The position numbers and the translations under genes were made by a program. The notes below the pieces were generated by a model. The model was not told the origin of the DNA, did no database searches, and worked only from the letters and a program-made list of their open reading frames with translations. This document shows positions 51,441-60,582 of a DNA stretch of 64,000 nucleotides, in pieces. Location: assembly GCA_963789565.1 (NCBI GenBank), contig CAWBKX010000002.1, positions 2,790,001-2,854,000 on the forward strand, written 5' to 3'. Positions within the stretch are counted from its first letter, which is position 1. Each line of letters begins with the position of its first letter. This stretch comes from CALAGB01 sp963789565 (lineage in GTDB: Bacteria; Chloroflexota; Chloroflexia; Thermomicrobiales; Thermomicrobiaceae).

Positions 51441-52324
51441 TATGCCCCGGTGCCCTTCGACCGATTTCGCTCGATTTCCTGCAATCGGGCGTAAATTTCG
51501 CTGCGTGGCAGGCCCGTCTGTTTGGCAATCGTCCTCGCGGCGGCACTCGGCGTGTCCCCAGCGGCGACGCGAGTTCTGAGCATCTCCACAACCTGATCGC
51601 TGTCGATCTCGACCGGAATTGCAACCTGCTCGGTGGCTGCCACCACCAGCACGAATTCACCGCGTGGCCGTTCACGTTCATATCGTGCGCAAGCCTCGAG
51701 CAACGTCGTGCGAAACACCTCTTCATGCAGCTTGGTCAACTCACGGGCGACCGCTAACCTACGGTCTCCAAGCACCTCCGTCAGATCGGAAAGGCAGCTC
51801 TGCAGCCGATGTGGTGCCTCATAGATGACCAGCGGATAGGGTAGCCCCTTCAGGTGGCTCAGCGTCTCGCGGCGCTCCTTCGATCGTCTGGGGAGGAATC
51901 CGAGGAAGAGGAACCCGTCCGGCGCGAGACCCGAGACGGGCACGGCGGCGATAGCGGCGGAAGGCCCTGGAATTGGCGAGACGTGATGGCCCGCGGCGAG
52001 CGCGTCTGTGACCAGGTCATAGCCCGGATCCGACACACCAGGCGTACCAGCGTCGGATATAAGCGCCACATCGCCGTCCTGCAGGGCCTGAATAACGACC
52101 TCACGCTGTCTTGCGTTGCTGTGTTCGTGGAAGCTGATGAGGCGCGAATGGATGTCGTAGTGCTTGAGTAATCGACCGGAATGTCGCGTGTCCTCGGCGG
52201 CGATCAAAGGCACCTCGCGCAGCACTCGGAGCGCGCGCAACGTGATATCCTCCAGGTTGCCGATCGGCGTCGCCACCAAGTAGAGCGTTCCTACGGTCGA
52301 CCACCTTTCAACTGGCCGGAGCAC
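51440..52324 (-). CDS. rsmI: 16S rRNA (cytidine(1402)-2'-O)-methyltransferase RsmI
   Basis: A 294-residue tetrapyrrole-methylase-fold enzyme that 2'-O-methylates C1402 of 16S rRNA. Diagnostic segments: GTLYLVATPIGNLEDITLRALRVL, AAEDTRHSGRLL, ISDAGTPGVSDPG, IPGPSAAIAAVPVSGL and YEAPHRL. The start is odd: the codon aligned with the usual initiator (before GTLYLV) is GTA at 52294, with AAAGGTGG upstream. The nearest normal codon is GTG at 52324, used here. Transcribed divergently from dnaX. Confidence 0.93.
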   Translation of the reverse strand: MLRPVERWSTVGTLYLVATPIGNLEDITLRALRVLREVPLIAAEDTRHSGRLLKHYDIHSRLISFHEHSNARQREVVIQALQDGDVALISDAGTPGVSDPGYDLVTDALAAGHHVSPIPGPSAAIAAVPVSGLAPDGFLFLGFLPRRSKERRETLSHLKGLPYPLVIYEAPHRLQSCLSDLTEVLGDRRLAVARELTKLHEEVFRTTLLEACARYERERPRGEFVLVVAATEQVAIPVEIDSDQVVEMLRTRVAAGDTPSAAARTIAKQTGLPRSEIYARLQEIERNRSKGTGA

Positions 52325-52335
52325 TCCGGTATAAT
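52307..52335 (+). promoter_or_regulatory. Promoter of dnaX
   Basis: A perfect -10 TATAAT (52330-52335) follows a weak -35 TTCAAC (52307-52312) at 17 bases, predicting a 60-base leader before the dnaX ATG. It overlaps the 5' end of the rsmI reading on the other strand. Confidence 0.55.
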
Positions 52336-52401
52336 TCGCGTACGGACAAGACACCGCGCGTCACATGTCCAGCCTCGGTTCCAAGAGAAAATGAGATAGG
52401 C

Positions 52402-54210
52402 ATGGCTCTGCAGCCTAGCGGTCAATCGGGTATCCCTGCCCAGTCACAGTCATTGTATCGGAAGTACCGGCCGACCTCGTTCGATCCGAACGAGTTGGTG
52501 GGGCAGGAGCATATTGCCAAGACGTTGCAGAACGCAATCGCGCTCGATCGAGTCGCGCACGCCTACCTCTTCTGCGGGCCGCATGGCACCGGGAAAACGA
52601 GCACGGCACGGCTGCTGGCGAAGGCCGTCAACTGTCTAGATCCAGACCCCGCGGCGCGTCCGTGCAACCAGTGCGCGTCATGTAATGCGATCATCACAGG
52701 GTCGGCAGTCGACATCATTGAGATCGATGCGGCCTCGAATCGCGGTGTCGACGACATTCGCGATCTGCGTGAGAAGGTCAAGTACGCGCCAACGCAGCTG
52801 CGCGTGAAGTTCTACATTATCGACGAGGCGCATCAGCTTACCAAAGACGCCTTCAACGCCTTCCTCAAGACACTGGAAGAGCCGCCGCCCCACGTCAAGT
52901 TCGTCCTGGCCACCACCGAACCGGATAAGTTGCCCGATACGGTCGCCTCGCGCTGCCAGCGCTTCGATTTCCGACGTATCCCGCTCGAGAGCGCCATTGG
53001 ACGGCTGCGCACCATTTGCGATCGCGAAGGGCTCGAGGTCGAAGATGATGCGCTGACGCTCATCGCGCGCCAATCGACCGGCAGCTTGCGTGATGCAGAG
53101 GGTTTGCTCGATCAGCTGGCGCTCTATCGCGACGCAAGCGGCTCGGCTCTGGTCACAGCCGAGGCGGTGCGTGGCGTCCTGGGACTGAGCCGCAACGAGC
53201 GCCTTGTTGAATTGGTCGACGCACTCTCTCATCGTGATGCCGGCGCTGGGCTGCGTTTGATCGCTGATGCGGCTGAGAGCGGTGAAGACGTCCATCAGCT
53301 CAACCGGCAGTTCGTTGGCTACCTGCGGGTTTTGCTGCACATTCGGGCCGGTGGTCGTGACAACGATGCGGACGAGACGGCGCGCCGTCAGGCGGAGTCA
53401 TTCTCGTTGCAGGATCTAGTCCGATTCACGCACAACTTCAGCGCCATTGAGGGGACGATAAACAAAGGCTCGTTCGCCCAGCTGCCGTTGGAGATTGCGT
53501 TCGTCGAGTCGGTATTGCCGCAGTCAGCGGTGGCGACGATTAGCGAACCTTCTCCTCAGCCGGAGCGTCCGATCTACGCCAACCCCGATCCAATGCGTGC
53601 TGTTCCGGGTGCCGGTCGTCCGTCGCGTCCGGCGCGAAGGGAAGAGGCCGACATCCAGCGTTCGCCGGAGCCGACACCAGTTCGATCGGCGCCACCGCGT
53701 GAGCAGCCTCGTTCTGCCGCCGCGGATCCACCGCCGTCGACGTTCGATGGTCCGGTCGCGTCAACCATTTCGATTCCCGCGGCCAGCCCTTCACTTGAAA
53801 AACTGGTCGCCAATTGGACGCAGATCCGTCGCGACGTGAAGACGGCCAATACACGCATCGCGGCGTTGCTGGCCTCGACCGATCCCACGGCGATCCGAGA
53901 CGGCCAGATCATCCTGGTCTCACCCTACGAATTCCATCGCAACAAGCTCAATGAGGATGGGGCGCGGCGCGCGGTCGAGGACGTCATCGCGCGTTACATG
54001 GGATCGAGCTTCCAGGTCGTCTGCGTCGATCCGGAGGACGCGCGCTCGCAAGCCCGCGCAGGTGGCGCCACGATCGTCGAGCATCCGGCCAGGAACGGCA
54101 ACGGCCGGAAGAGCGATCTACCTGCTGACGAACTCGATCCGTTCGACGATCCTCGTATTCGGGCGGCCAAGAGCATCTTCAACGCAACCGAAATGGAGTC
54201 GAACAACTAG
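52402..54210 (+). CDS. dnaX: DNA polymerase III subunit gamma/tau
   Basis: A 602-residue clamp-loader ATPase. It has the N-terminal LYRKYRP motif, Walker A GPHGTGKT (59-66), the zinc-binding cysteines in CLDPDPAARPCNQCASC, Walker B with DEAH (YIIDEAHQLT), sensor 1 and the SRC arginine finger in ASRCQRFDF, then domain III. A Pro/Arg/Ser-rich linker leads to a C-terminal tau-like region that would contact the polymerase or helicase. Length fits a full tau form; no clear slippery frameshift site was noted. Divergent from rsmI. Confidence 0.95.
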   Translation: MALQPSGQSGIPAQSQSLYRKYRPTSFDPNELVGQEHIAKTLQNAIALDRVAHAYLFCGPHGTGKTSTARLLAKAVNCLDPDPAARPCNQCASCNAIITGSAVDIIEIDAASNRGVDDIRDLREKVKYAPTQLRVKFYIIDEAHQLTKDAFNAFLKTLEEPPPHVKFVLATTEPDKLPDTVASRCQRFDFRRIPLESAIGRLRTICDREGLEVEDDALTLIARQSTGSLRDAEGLLDQLALYRDASGSALVTAEAVRGVLGLSRNERLVELVDALSHRDAGAGLRLIADAAESGEDVHQLNRQFVGYLRVLLHIRAGGRDNDADETARRQAESFSLQDLVRFTHNFSAIEGTINKGSFAQLPLEIAFVESVLPQSAVATISEPSPQPERPIYANPDPMRAVPGAGRPSRPARREEADIQRSPEPTPVRSAPPREQPRSAAADPPPSTFDGPVASTISIPAASPSLEKLVANWTQIRRDVKTANTRIAALLASTDPTAIRDGQIILVSPYEFHRNKLNEDGARRAVEDVIARYMGSSFQVVCVDPEDARSQARAGGATIVEHPARNGNGRKSDLPADELDPFDDPRIRAAKSIFNATEMESNN

Positions 54211-54260
54211 TTCGCCAAGCGCCCGCGATCGTTCTTCCGTTCTCCGAGATTTCATGTCGG

Positions 54261-55550
54261 TCACTTGGTTTCGCGGCGCAACGTCGACTCTCCCGTTGTG
54301 GGGTTGACGGTGTGAAGCTCGTACGGTCCCAGGCCCGCATAGCGTTGCGGCTGATTCCCGCTGGTTGCCTTCACCGACCGATACAGAAGTATCCCTTTGC
54401 CCCACCAAAGGTCGGTGACAGCCACATCGTCGTCAACCTTCAACTGACGAGCTACGTCCGTTTGTCGATTCACCAGCCATAGGCCGCCGAAGCTGCTGCC
54501 GTTCCCGTTCGGGACGTCGATCGTCACGGCGACCCAGCGTCCGTCGCGCGAAAACGCCATGGAGCCGACTCCCGCCACCGGTGCGAACTGCGATGACGGC
54601 ACCGCGAGGGCACTCGTTCCCGTCCGGATATCCACCGTAAAGACATCGCCGGTTCCCGCTGGACTGGAGGCCGATGGTCGGATGTACGCGATTGCAGAGC
54701 CATCTGGCAGCCAGGCTGCCGCCAGAACGGGGCCAGAAGAGTCGTCTCCACCAATCAGCTTGCGCGCGCCGCCGCCGTTCATCGAGATGGTGAAGAGGCT
54801 CGTGTCGCGATCCGGCAAGTCGGGGTCGAGATAGAGGAGCGTCTGTCCGTCAGGAGAAATGCTCAGTTCGCCCGAGAAGCGATCCGGATCGGGTGGCACG
54901 ATCTGCGTGATGGTGCCGTCGTTGGTGACCGTGGCGATGGAACCATCCTGGCGCGCAACCGCCACGCGATCTCCGGTCGGCGACCAGGCGATCGACTGAA
55001 TGTCACCGACCCCTGAGCCGCTTCCGCCTTCCGGCTGTTTTAGCGCTACATCGATCACCGAGGTGCCGTCCGCCTGGAGGTCGGCCAGGTGTTCTTCTTC
55101 CGGTGCTCCTGATGTGTAAATGACGGCGATCTGCTCGCCATCGGGAGACGGAGCGTAGGCCAGAATGCTGTGGCCGGTCAGGACCGGTGCGGCGTCGCCT
55201 GATGTTATGGGGATCTGCCACAGATCGCCACCGTCGGTGAAGTAGACGCGATTTGAGGTCGGCAAATTGGTAGTGGGGCCGCTGCTCGACGTGACACTGG
55301 CAGGCGACGACGAACCCGTCGGACCAGTGAAAAACGGTTCGGGAGACGCGTTGTTTGGCGTCGCCTGCCCGAATGCTGTCGGTACGAGGCCGGTCGCGAC
55401 CTGCCCCGGTTGGATGGCACGTTGATCGGCCGTATCCGTGCAGGCTGTCAACGCGATCGATCCGATCAACAGCAGCAAGCTCGCCCCGGAACGTGTCACG
55501 TACCGCGGACTCCATTGACGGATGCTGGAAACGTAGGAGCGTAGCGGCAT
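54261..55550 (-). CDS. TolB-like beta-propeller lipoprotein
   Basis: A 429-residue exported lipoprotein. The signal ends in a lipobox with Cys37 (SIALTAC), followed by a Ser/Thr/Pro-rich linker. The body consists of WD40-like/TolB repeats: AYAPSPDGEQIAVIY, IAWSPTGDRVAVARQDG, LSISPDGQTLLYLDP, AAWLPDGSAIAYIRP and MAFSRDGRWVAVTID. It is probably an outer-face binding or scaffolding protein. ATG 55550 is chosen because GAGGAA lies about six bases before it. Convergent with dnaX. Confidence 0.85.
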   Translation of the reverse strand: MPLRSYVSSIRQWSPRYVTRSGASLLLLIGSIALTACTDTADQRAIQPGQVATGLVPTAFGQATPNNASPEPFFTGPTGSSSPASVTSSSGPTTNLPTSNRVYFTDGGDLWQIPITSGDAAPVLTGHSILAYAPSPDGEQIAVIYTSGAPEEEHLADLQADGTSVIDVALKQPEGGSGSGVGDIQSIAWSPTGDRVAVARQDGSIATVTNDGTITQIVPPDPDRFSGELSISPDGQTLLYLDPDLPDRDTSLFTISMNGGGARKLIGGDDSSGPVLAAAWLPDGSAIAYIRPSASSPAGTGDVFTVDIRTGTSALAVPSSQFAPVAGVGSMAFSRDGRWVAVTIDVPNGNGSSFGGLWLVNRQTDVARQLKVDDDVAVTDLWWGKGILLYRSVKATSGNQPQRYAGLGPYELHTVNPTTGESTLRRETK

Positions 55551-55773
55551 CAGCCGTTCCTCGTGTGACGATGATCGACGCAACGCGAACGGTTTGATAG
55601 TAACCAACCCCGGTGCCGACTGGCAAATTCGGCCTGAATCGTGCGCGCTTCGTCGCGAAACGACCGTGCGTACGAACGCAGGCGAATGGTGATTTCGTCA
55701 AGCGATGTGCTACACTCGCCCTTGTGCCTTTCCGGCACCATTCGATGTGCATTCCTTGAGAGGTACCGCGTTC

Positions 55774-56067
55774 ATGAAGCTAAGTCTCGACGAAGTCGAT
55801 CACGTCGCGATGCTTGCGCGGCTGGGGTTGCGCCCCGAAGAGCGCGAGCGAATGCGAGATCAGCTCTCGTCAATTCTTGAGCACATCAGCCTTCTCGATG
55901 AGATCGACACCGAGGCCATTCCGCCGACGGCGCAAGTCATCACGCTGCAGAACGTGACGCGGCAGGACGAGGTGCAGCAGTCGCTGCCGGTGGATGCCGT
56001 GCTCCGCAACGCGCCGCGAAGCGAGGACCAGATGTTTAAGGTCAACGCGGTGTTGGATGAGTCCTGA
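55774..56067 (+). CDS. gatC: Asp-tRNA(Asn)/Glu-tRNA(Gln) amidotransferase subunit C
   Basis: A 97-residue GatC that bridges GatA and GatB in the tRNA-dependent amidotransferase. It starts MKLSLDEVDHVAMLARLGL and contains LSSILEHISLLDEIDTEAIPPTAQV, the family signature. ATG 55774 gives the normal length. It is 13 bases before gatA in the same operon. GatB is not in the window. Confidence 0.95.
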   Translation: MKLSLDEVDHVAMLARLGLRPEERERMRDQLSSILEHISLLDEIDTEAIPPTAQVITLQNVTRQDEVQQSLPVDAVLRNAPRSEDQMFKVNAVLDES

Positions 56068-56080
56068 GAGCGAGGTCTGA

Positions 56081-57574
56081 GTGTCTGTCGAATTGACTGC
56101 GTTGACGGCCAGCGAAGCGCGCCGGCGACTCGATCGTCGAGAATTTAGCGCCGAGGAACTGACCGAGGCGCATCTCGAGCGCGTTGAGCAGCTCGAGCCG
56201 AGTGTGCATGCTTTCATCACCGTGATGGACGCCGTGGCCCGTCAGCAAGCGCGTGCGGCCGATCGCCGCATCTCACGCGGTGAGGCATCACTCCTGACCG
56301 GCATTCCGGTGGCGTTGAAGGACATCCTCTGTACCGTCGACGCGCCGACAACGGCTGCCTCGCGCATGCTCGAAGGTTATCAATCGGTCTACGACGCCAC
56401 GGTCGTCAGACGACTCCGAGAGCAGGGAGCCGTCTTCGTCGGAAAAGCCAACACCGATGAATTCGCCATGGGCTCCTCAACCGAAAATTCGGCATTTTTC
56501 ACCACACGCAACCCGTGGAATCTGGATAGGGTTCCCGGCGGCAGCAGTGGCGGATCGGCGGCGTCTGTCGCCGCGGAAGAGGCCATGCTCTCGCTCGGCT
56601 CCGACACCGGCGGATCGATCCGCCAGCCGGGCGGATTTTGCGGCGTCGTCGGCTTTAAGCCGACCTATGGTCGTATCTCGCGCTTTGGCCTGATCGCCTT
56701 TGCCAGTAGCCTCGATCAAATCGGTCCCTTTGCTCGCACAGTGCGAGACGCCGCCATGATGCTCGAAGCCATTGCCGGACGCGATCCGCATGATTCGACC
56801 TCGGTCGACCTTCCTGTTCCGTCCTATACGCGATTGCTAGACAGCGCCGCCGGCGATTTGTCGGGCGTCAAGGTGGGAGTGGCACGGGAGTATCAGATCG
56901 ACGGTGTGGCCCCCGATGTACAGCAGGCGGTCGACAAAGCTGTTGAGGATTTGAAGCGACTTGGCGCCGAGATCGTAGATGTGAGTCTGCCGCACACCAA
57001 GTACGCGCTGGCGACCTATTACATCGTCGCTCCAGCCGAGGCGAGCGCCAATCTGGCCCGGTTCGACGGCGTCAAGTACGGACTCAGCCTGGATGCCGAC
57101 ACGCTGCTCGACAGCTACATGCGGACACGCGGCGAAGGCTTCGGTCCGGAAGTGAAGCGCCGCATCATGCTGGGCACGTACGCGCTTAGCTCCGGCTACT
57201 ACGACGCTTACTACGTCAAGGCACAGAAAGTTCGCACGCTCATCAAGCGGGATTTCGACGATGCGTTCAAGCAGGTCGATGTCATCGTGACCCCAACGTC
57301 ACCGACGGTCGCATTTGCCGTCGGTGAGCGCACGACCGATCCGATTCAGATGTACCTCTCGGACATTTTCACCATCCCGGCGAACATGGCGGGAATCCCT
57401 GGGATCGGTATTCCCTGTGGATTCTCGGACGGCCTGCCGGTCAGCCTGCAATTCATGGGTCGCGCGTTCGATGAGCCCACGGTTCTGCACGTGGCTCACG
57501 TCTACGAGCAGGCCACCGAGTGGCATACCAAGCGTCCCGATCTCGTCTCGGCCGGATCCGCGGAAACGAAGTAG
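56081..57574 (+). CDS. gatA: Asp-tRNA(Asn)/Glu-tRNA(Gln) amidotransferase subunit A
   Basis: A 497-residue amidase-signature enzyme that releases ammonia from glutamine for amidation of misacylated Glu-tRNA(Gln) or Asp-tRNA(Asn). The Ser-cisSer-Lys triad is visible as Lys80 (VALKD), Ser155 (PGGSSGGSAA) and Ser179 (GSDTGGSIRQP). The start is GTG 56081. Needed where glutaminyl- or asparaginyl-tRNA synthetase is absent. Operon gatC-gatA-ftsB-like gene. Confidence 0.97.
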   Translation: MSVELTALTASEARRRLDRREFSAEELTEAHLERVEQLEPSVHAFITVMDAVARQQARAADRRISRGEASLLTGIPVALKDILCTVDAPTTAASRMLEGYQSVYDATVVRRLREQGAVFVGKANTDEFAMGSSTENSAFFTTRNPWNLDRVPGGSSGGSAASVAAEEAMLSLGSDTGGSIRQPGGFCGVVGFKPTYGRISRFGLIAFASSLDQIGPFARTVRDAAMMLEAIAGRDPHDSTSVDLPVPSYTRLLDSAAGDLSGVKVGVAREYQIDGVAPDVQQAVDKAVEDLKRLGAEIVDVSLPHTKYALATYYIVAPAEASANLARFDGVKYGLSLDADTLLDSYMRTRGEGFGPEVKRRIMLGTYALSSGYYDAYYVKAQKVRTLIKRDFDDAFKQVDVIVTPTSPTVAFAVGERTTDPIQMYLSDIFTIPANMAGIPGIGIPCGFSDGLPVSLQFMGRAFDEPTVLHVAHVYEQATEWHTKRPDLVSAGSAETK

Positions 57575-57580
57575 GTCGCC

Positions 57581-58000
57581 ATGAAGAGCCTCCTCACGAC
57601 GGTTGGCATCACGCTGGCCCGCATGCGCGGTCGTCTGGTTATCGCCTTCGTCTTGCTGATCGGGGCGTATTTCGTGGTCGCGTTCGGTGAACAAGCCTGG
57701 AAAGCGCGGCAGCTTCAGGGTGAGGTGGCTGAGCGACAGGCGGCGGTGGATCAGATGCAGGCGCAGCATCAGGCGCTGCAAAGTCAGATCAACGAGTACT
57801 CGAGCGATCAGTATCTCTCGTATGTGGAGAGCTCCGCGCGCCGCGATCTGAACCTCTCACGGCCCGGTGAGACCGTTCTTCTCGTTCGCTGGCAAGCGGC
57901 GACACAGGCGACCCCAACTCCGCAGGCCACCGAAGCGACCCCTCAACCGCAGCATGAGGCGAATTGGAGCAAGTGGCTCAGCCTCTTCGGGGTGCATTGA
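57581..58000 (+). CDS. FtsB/DivIC-like septum formation protein
   Basis: A 139-residue bitopic membrane protein: one N-terminal helix (LVIAFVLLIGAYFVVAF), then a coiled coil rich in Gln/Glu (QLQGEVAERQAAVDQMQAQHQALQS) and the YVESSARRDLNLSRPGETVLLV segment typical of the FtsB/DivIC family of cell-division proteins. A Thr/Pro-rich C-tail follows. It begins six bases after gatA. A short stem (GTCACG/CGTGAC, 58001-58021) directly follows its stop. Confidence 0.83.
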   Translation: MKSLLTTVGITLARMRGRLVIAFVLLIGAYFVVAFGEQAWKARQLQGEVAERQAAVDQMQAQHQALQSQINEYSSDQYLSYVESSARRDLNLSRPGETVLLVRWQAATQATPTPQATEATPQPQHEANWSKWLSLFGVH

Positions 58001-58178
58001 GTCACGGGTTACGTACGTGACAGCCGCGTGAGCCGCCCAACGTGACGTGTCTGCATACTTGGAGTGCTGGTGGATGCCGCGCTGAGATGCGTGGGAAGTC
58101 GTTTGGCGGATGACGTCGCGTGACTCGTCACCGGTCGGGATGGCTGATGGGACCCCCGGTCGCGCCGGTAGACTCCGA

Positions 58179-58907
58179 TCAGCCCATGCTGCTTGGCTGC
58201 TGAACCAACCCGTGCGACAGCGCATAGATGGCAGCCTGCGTACGGTCCTTGACGTCCAACTTTTCGAAGAGAATCGAAAGCCGGTTCTTGATGGTGCTCT
58301 CAGCCAGGCTGAGCTCATAGGCGATCTCTTTATTGCTGAGGCCCTGTGCGACCAGGCGCAGCAACTCGATCTCACGCTCCGTGAGCGAAGCCAGTCCGTC
58401 CTCCTCTTGCAGGTGTGACATGCGCCTGAACTCGGAGAGGAGTGTGGCGGCCATCTTGGGCTCGATCACCGAGGCTCCACGAGCGGCGGCTCGAATGGCA
58501 TCGATCACTTTGGTGGCGTCGGTGTTCTTGAGCAGATAGGCATCGGCACCTGCGCGAACGGCGCGAATGACGTGCCCGTCCTCACTGAACATGGTGAGAA
58601 TGATGATCTTGATCCCAGGGATCTCCGCTTTGACATCACGTGTGGCGGAAACGCCGTCGATGCCTGGCATGCTGATATCCATAAGGATGACGTCTGGATG
58701 TTTCTCCTCGGCGATGTCCAGCACGGAATTACCGTCGCCGACCTCGCCGACGATTTCAATATCCGGCTCACTCTCAAGCAAGTGCCGCAACGCCTGACGG
58801 AAGAGAACGTGATCGTCCGCCAACATCACCGAAATCGGACGCCTCCGCGATGCAACAGGCGGAGCTTGCTCGGAGTGCCCTGGATCTGTGGACTCGAATG
58901 ATGTCAC
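58179..58907 (-). CDS. NarL/FixJ-family response regulator
   Basis: A 242-residue regulator. The receiver domain (ISVMLADDHVLFRQALRHLLES) has its phospho-acceptor Asp77 in DVILMDISMPGIDG; the output is a LuxR-type helix-turn-helix (LTEREIELLRLVAQGLSNKEIAYELSLAESTIKNRLS). GTG 58907 is chosen because GGAGG lies six bases before it. No histidine kinase is adjacent, so it is an orphan whose partner lies elsewhere. It is divergent from the ECF sigma gene. Confidence 0.9.
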   Translation of the reverse strand: MTSFESTDPGHSEQAPPVASRRRPISVMLADDHVLFRQALRHLLESEPDIEIVGEVGDGNSVLDIAEEKHPDVILMDISMPGIDGVSATRDVKAEIPGIKIIILTMFSEDGHVIRAVRAGADAYLLKNTDATKVIDAIRAAARGASVIEPKMAATLLSEFRRMSHLQEEDGLASLTEREIELLRLVAQGLSNKEIAYELSLAESTIKNRLSILFEKLDVKDRTQAAIYALSHGLVQQPSSMG

Positions 58908-59121
58908 CGCGAACCTCCAACAGATGGCTCTCCCATAAACCACTCGGAGTGTACGGTTGGGCCGAAAGATCAACGATAGCCCAAAAGCCCTAACCAGTTT
59001 CGGTCCAGTTGAGGCACTCCGCGAACATCGACGATCTGCAATAATGCGCCAGACTGGTGGATACAACTCCCAAGACACGAGCGCGCGTAACCTGTTCAAT
59101 TCATGACTCAGCCAGGGAGAG

Positions 59122-59799
59122 ATGACCGAAACCGTGGACTCGGACGCGGAGCAACGACTCATTTCCAGCGCCCAGGGTGGAGACCTGGAGGCGTTCAATC
59201 AGCTCGTTGAGCAGTATGAACGCTTGGTCTTCGCGGTTGCCCTGCGCCTGCTCCGCGACTATCAACACGCGGAGGATGTGACGCAGGACGCCTTTCTGCG
59301 CGCGTATTCGTCCCTGTCGCAATACAGCGGTGGATCGTTCCGCGCCTGGTTGACTCGCATCGCCACGAATCGTTGTTACGACCTCCTGCGCGCGTCACAA
59401 CGGCGACCGGCACAGTCGCTCGACGGGCAGTCCATTGAAGAAGAGCCGCGCTGGAGCGTGGAACCGCGTCCCGACGATCCCGAGCAGTTGGCCATGCGGA
59501 CCGCACTGGCTCGACGTCTTGACCGCGCGCTCGATCTCCTGCCCGAAGAACAACGGCTCATGGTGTTCCTGTACGACGTCCATGGGTACGACTATGAAGA
59601 GATCGCCCAGATCGCCGGAATCTCACTTGGAACGGTCAAGTCTCGGTTAAGCCGGGCACGGTCTCGGCTGCGCGATCTCCTGAAGGCCGACAAAGAATCG
59701 CGGGAACTTTTCGAGGCGGTTCGTCGTCACCTCAGTGACGACGACTCTGTCGCGGACGAGGAAGCGCGACAGCACGGGAAAGTAGAGCGAGCGGAATGA
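59122..59799 (+). CDS. ECF-type RNA polymerase sigma factor
   Basis: A 225-residue ECF (sigma-E/group 4) sigma factor. Region 2 reads DLEAFNQLVEQYERLVFAVALRLL, HAEDVTQDAFLRAYSSL and GSFRAWLTRIATNRCYDLLR; region 4 reads LPEEQRLMVFLYDVHGYDYEEIAQIAGISLGTVKSRLSRAR. It directs polymerase to a stress or envelope regulon. GGGAG precedes the ATG. Its end overlaps the anti-sigma start by four bases (ATGA). Confidence 0.94.
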   Translation: MTETVDSDAEQRLISSAQGGDLEAFNQLVEQYERLVFAVALRLLRDYQHAEDVTQDAFLRAYSSLSQYSGGSFRAWLTRIATNRCYDLLRASQRRPAQSLDGQSIEEEPRWSVEPRPDDPEQLAMRTALARRLDRALDLLPEEQRLMVFLYDVHGYDYEEIAQIAGISLGTVKSRLSRARSRLRDLLKADKESRELFEAVRRHLSDDDSVADEEARQHGKVERAE

Positions 59800-60554
59800 C
59801 GAGCCGGCCGTCACAATCTGATGGCGAACGTGAGGACCCAGGTCATCTGACGGTAGATGAGCTGTCGGCCTTCATCAATGGTGATCTCGACGATGCAGTG
59901 GGTCACGGTCGGGTAGCGGTGCATCTCGATGAGTGCGCCGATTGCCGCGAGCATCTGGCCGAACTGCGTGACGTCGTAAGACTGTTGCGTCACGTTGAGA
60001 CACCGGCTCCGTCGCGCTCGTTCAAGCTGACTCCCGAAATGGTCAAGCCGAAGCCGGTCGAGATCGAGCCCTGGATCGTTCGGTTCCAGCCGGCCATGCG
60101 GCGGATCACGGCGATCGCGGCGGCGTTGCTGCTGATCATCGTGGTTGCGGATGGATTGGCGCATTCGGGCTCGACGAGCAGTCCGAAATCGGTCGCGGTG
60201 AGCTTCACGACATCGGCGGGGACATCGTCCAGCGGTAGTGCGGGGCAATCGCTAGCAGTCGCTCCTGCCGCGACGTCCGCCGCGACCAGCGCGGCACAAG
60301 ACAGCGCCGCGTCGGCTTCGAACGCATCGCAGGCTGGCGCAACGTCGGATGAGGTTGCGACGCCAACGGCGCCCGTAGTTAGTGCCGGATCATCCGCCCC
60401 GCCGCCTTCCGAACAACCAGTGGCCGCGAGCACGTCGAGCCAGGCGCACACCTCGTACTGGCGCCTGGCTGAGCTTGCGGCTGGAGTCGTCGTCGTCTGG
60501 CTCCTATTTTTGACAGTCGCGCTACCGCGGCTTCATGCCCGACGAGAAGCATGA
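59796..60554 (+). CDS. Membrane anti-sigma factor with ZAS zinc finger
   Basis: A 252-residue anti-sigma factor. The N-terminal zinc-binding anti-sigma motif is His43-x3-Cys47-x2-Cys50 (HLDECADC). A membrane helix (ITAIAAALLLIIVVADGL) follows at about 110-128, then a Ser/Ala/Thr-rich exported linker of about 85 residues and a second helix at the C-terminus (LAAGVVVVWLLFLTVALP). Two membrane passes with a low-complexity loop is unusual. It probably holds the sigma factor inactive until an envelope signal. Coupled to the sigma gene by a 4-base overlap. Confidence 0.87.
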   Translation: MTSRPSQSDGEREDPGHLTVDELSAFINGDLDDAVGHGRVAVHLDECADCREHLAELRDVVRLLRHVETPAPSRSFKLTPEMVKPKPVEIEPWIVRFQPAMRRITAIAAALLLIIVVADGLAHSGSTSSPKSVAVSFTTSAGTSSSGSAGQSLAVAPAATSAATSAAQDSAASASNASQAGATSDEVATPTAPVVSAGSSAPPPSEQPVAASTSSQAHTSYWRLAELAAGVVVVWLLFLTVALPRLHARREA

Positions 60555-60582
60555 CGTCATGCGTGGCGAAAGGAGAACTCCA

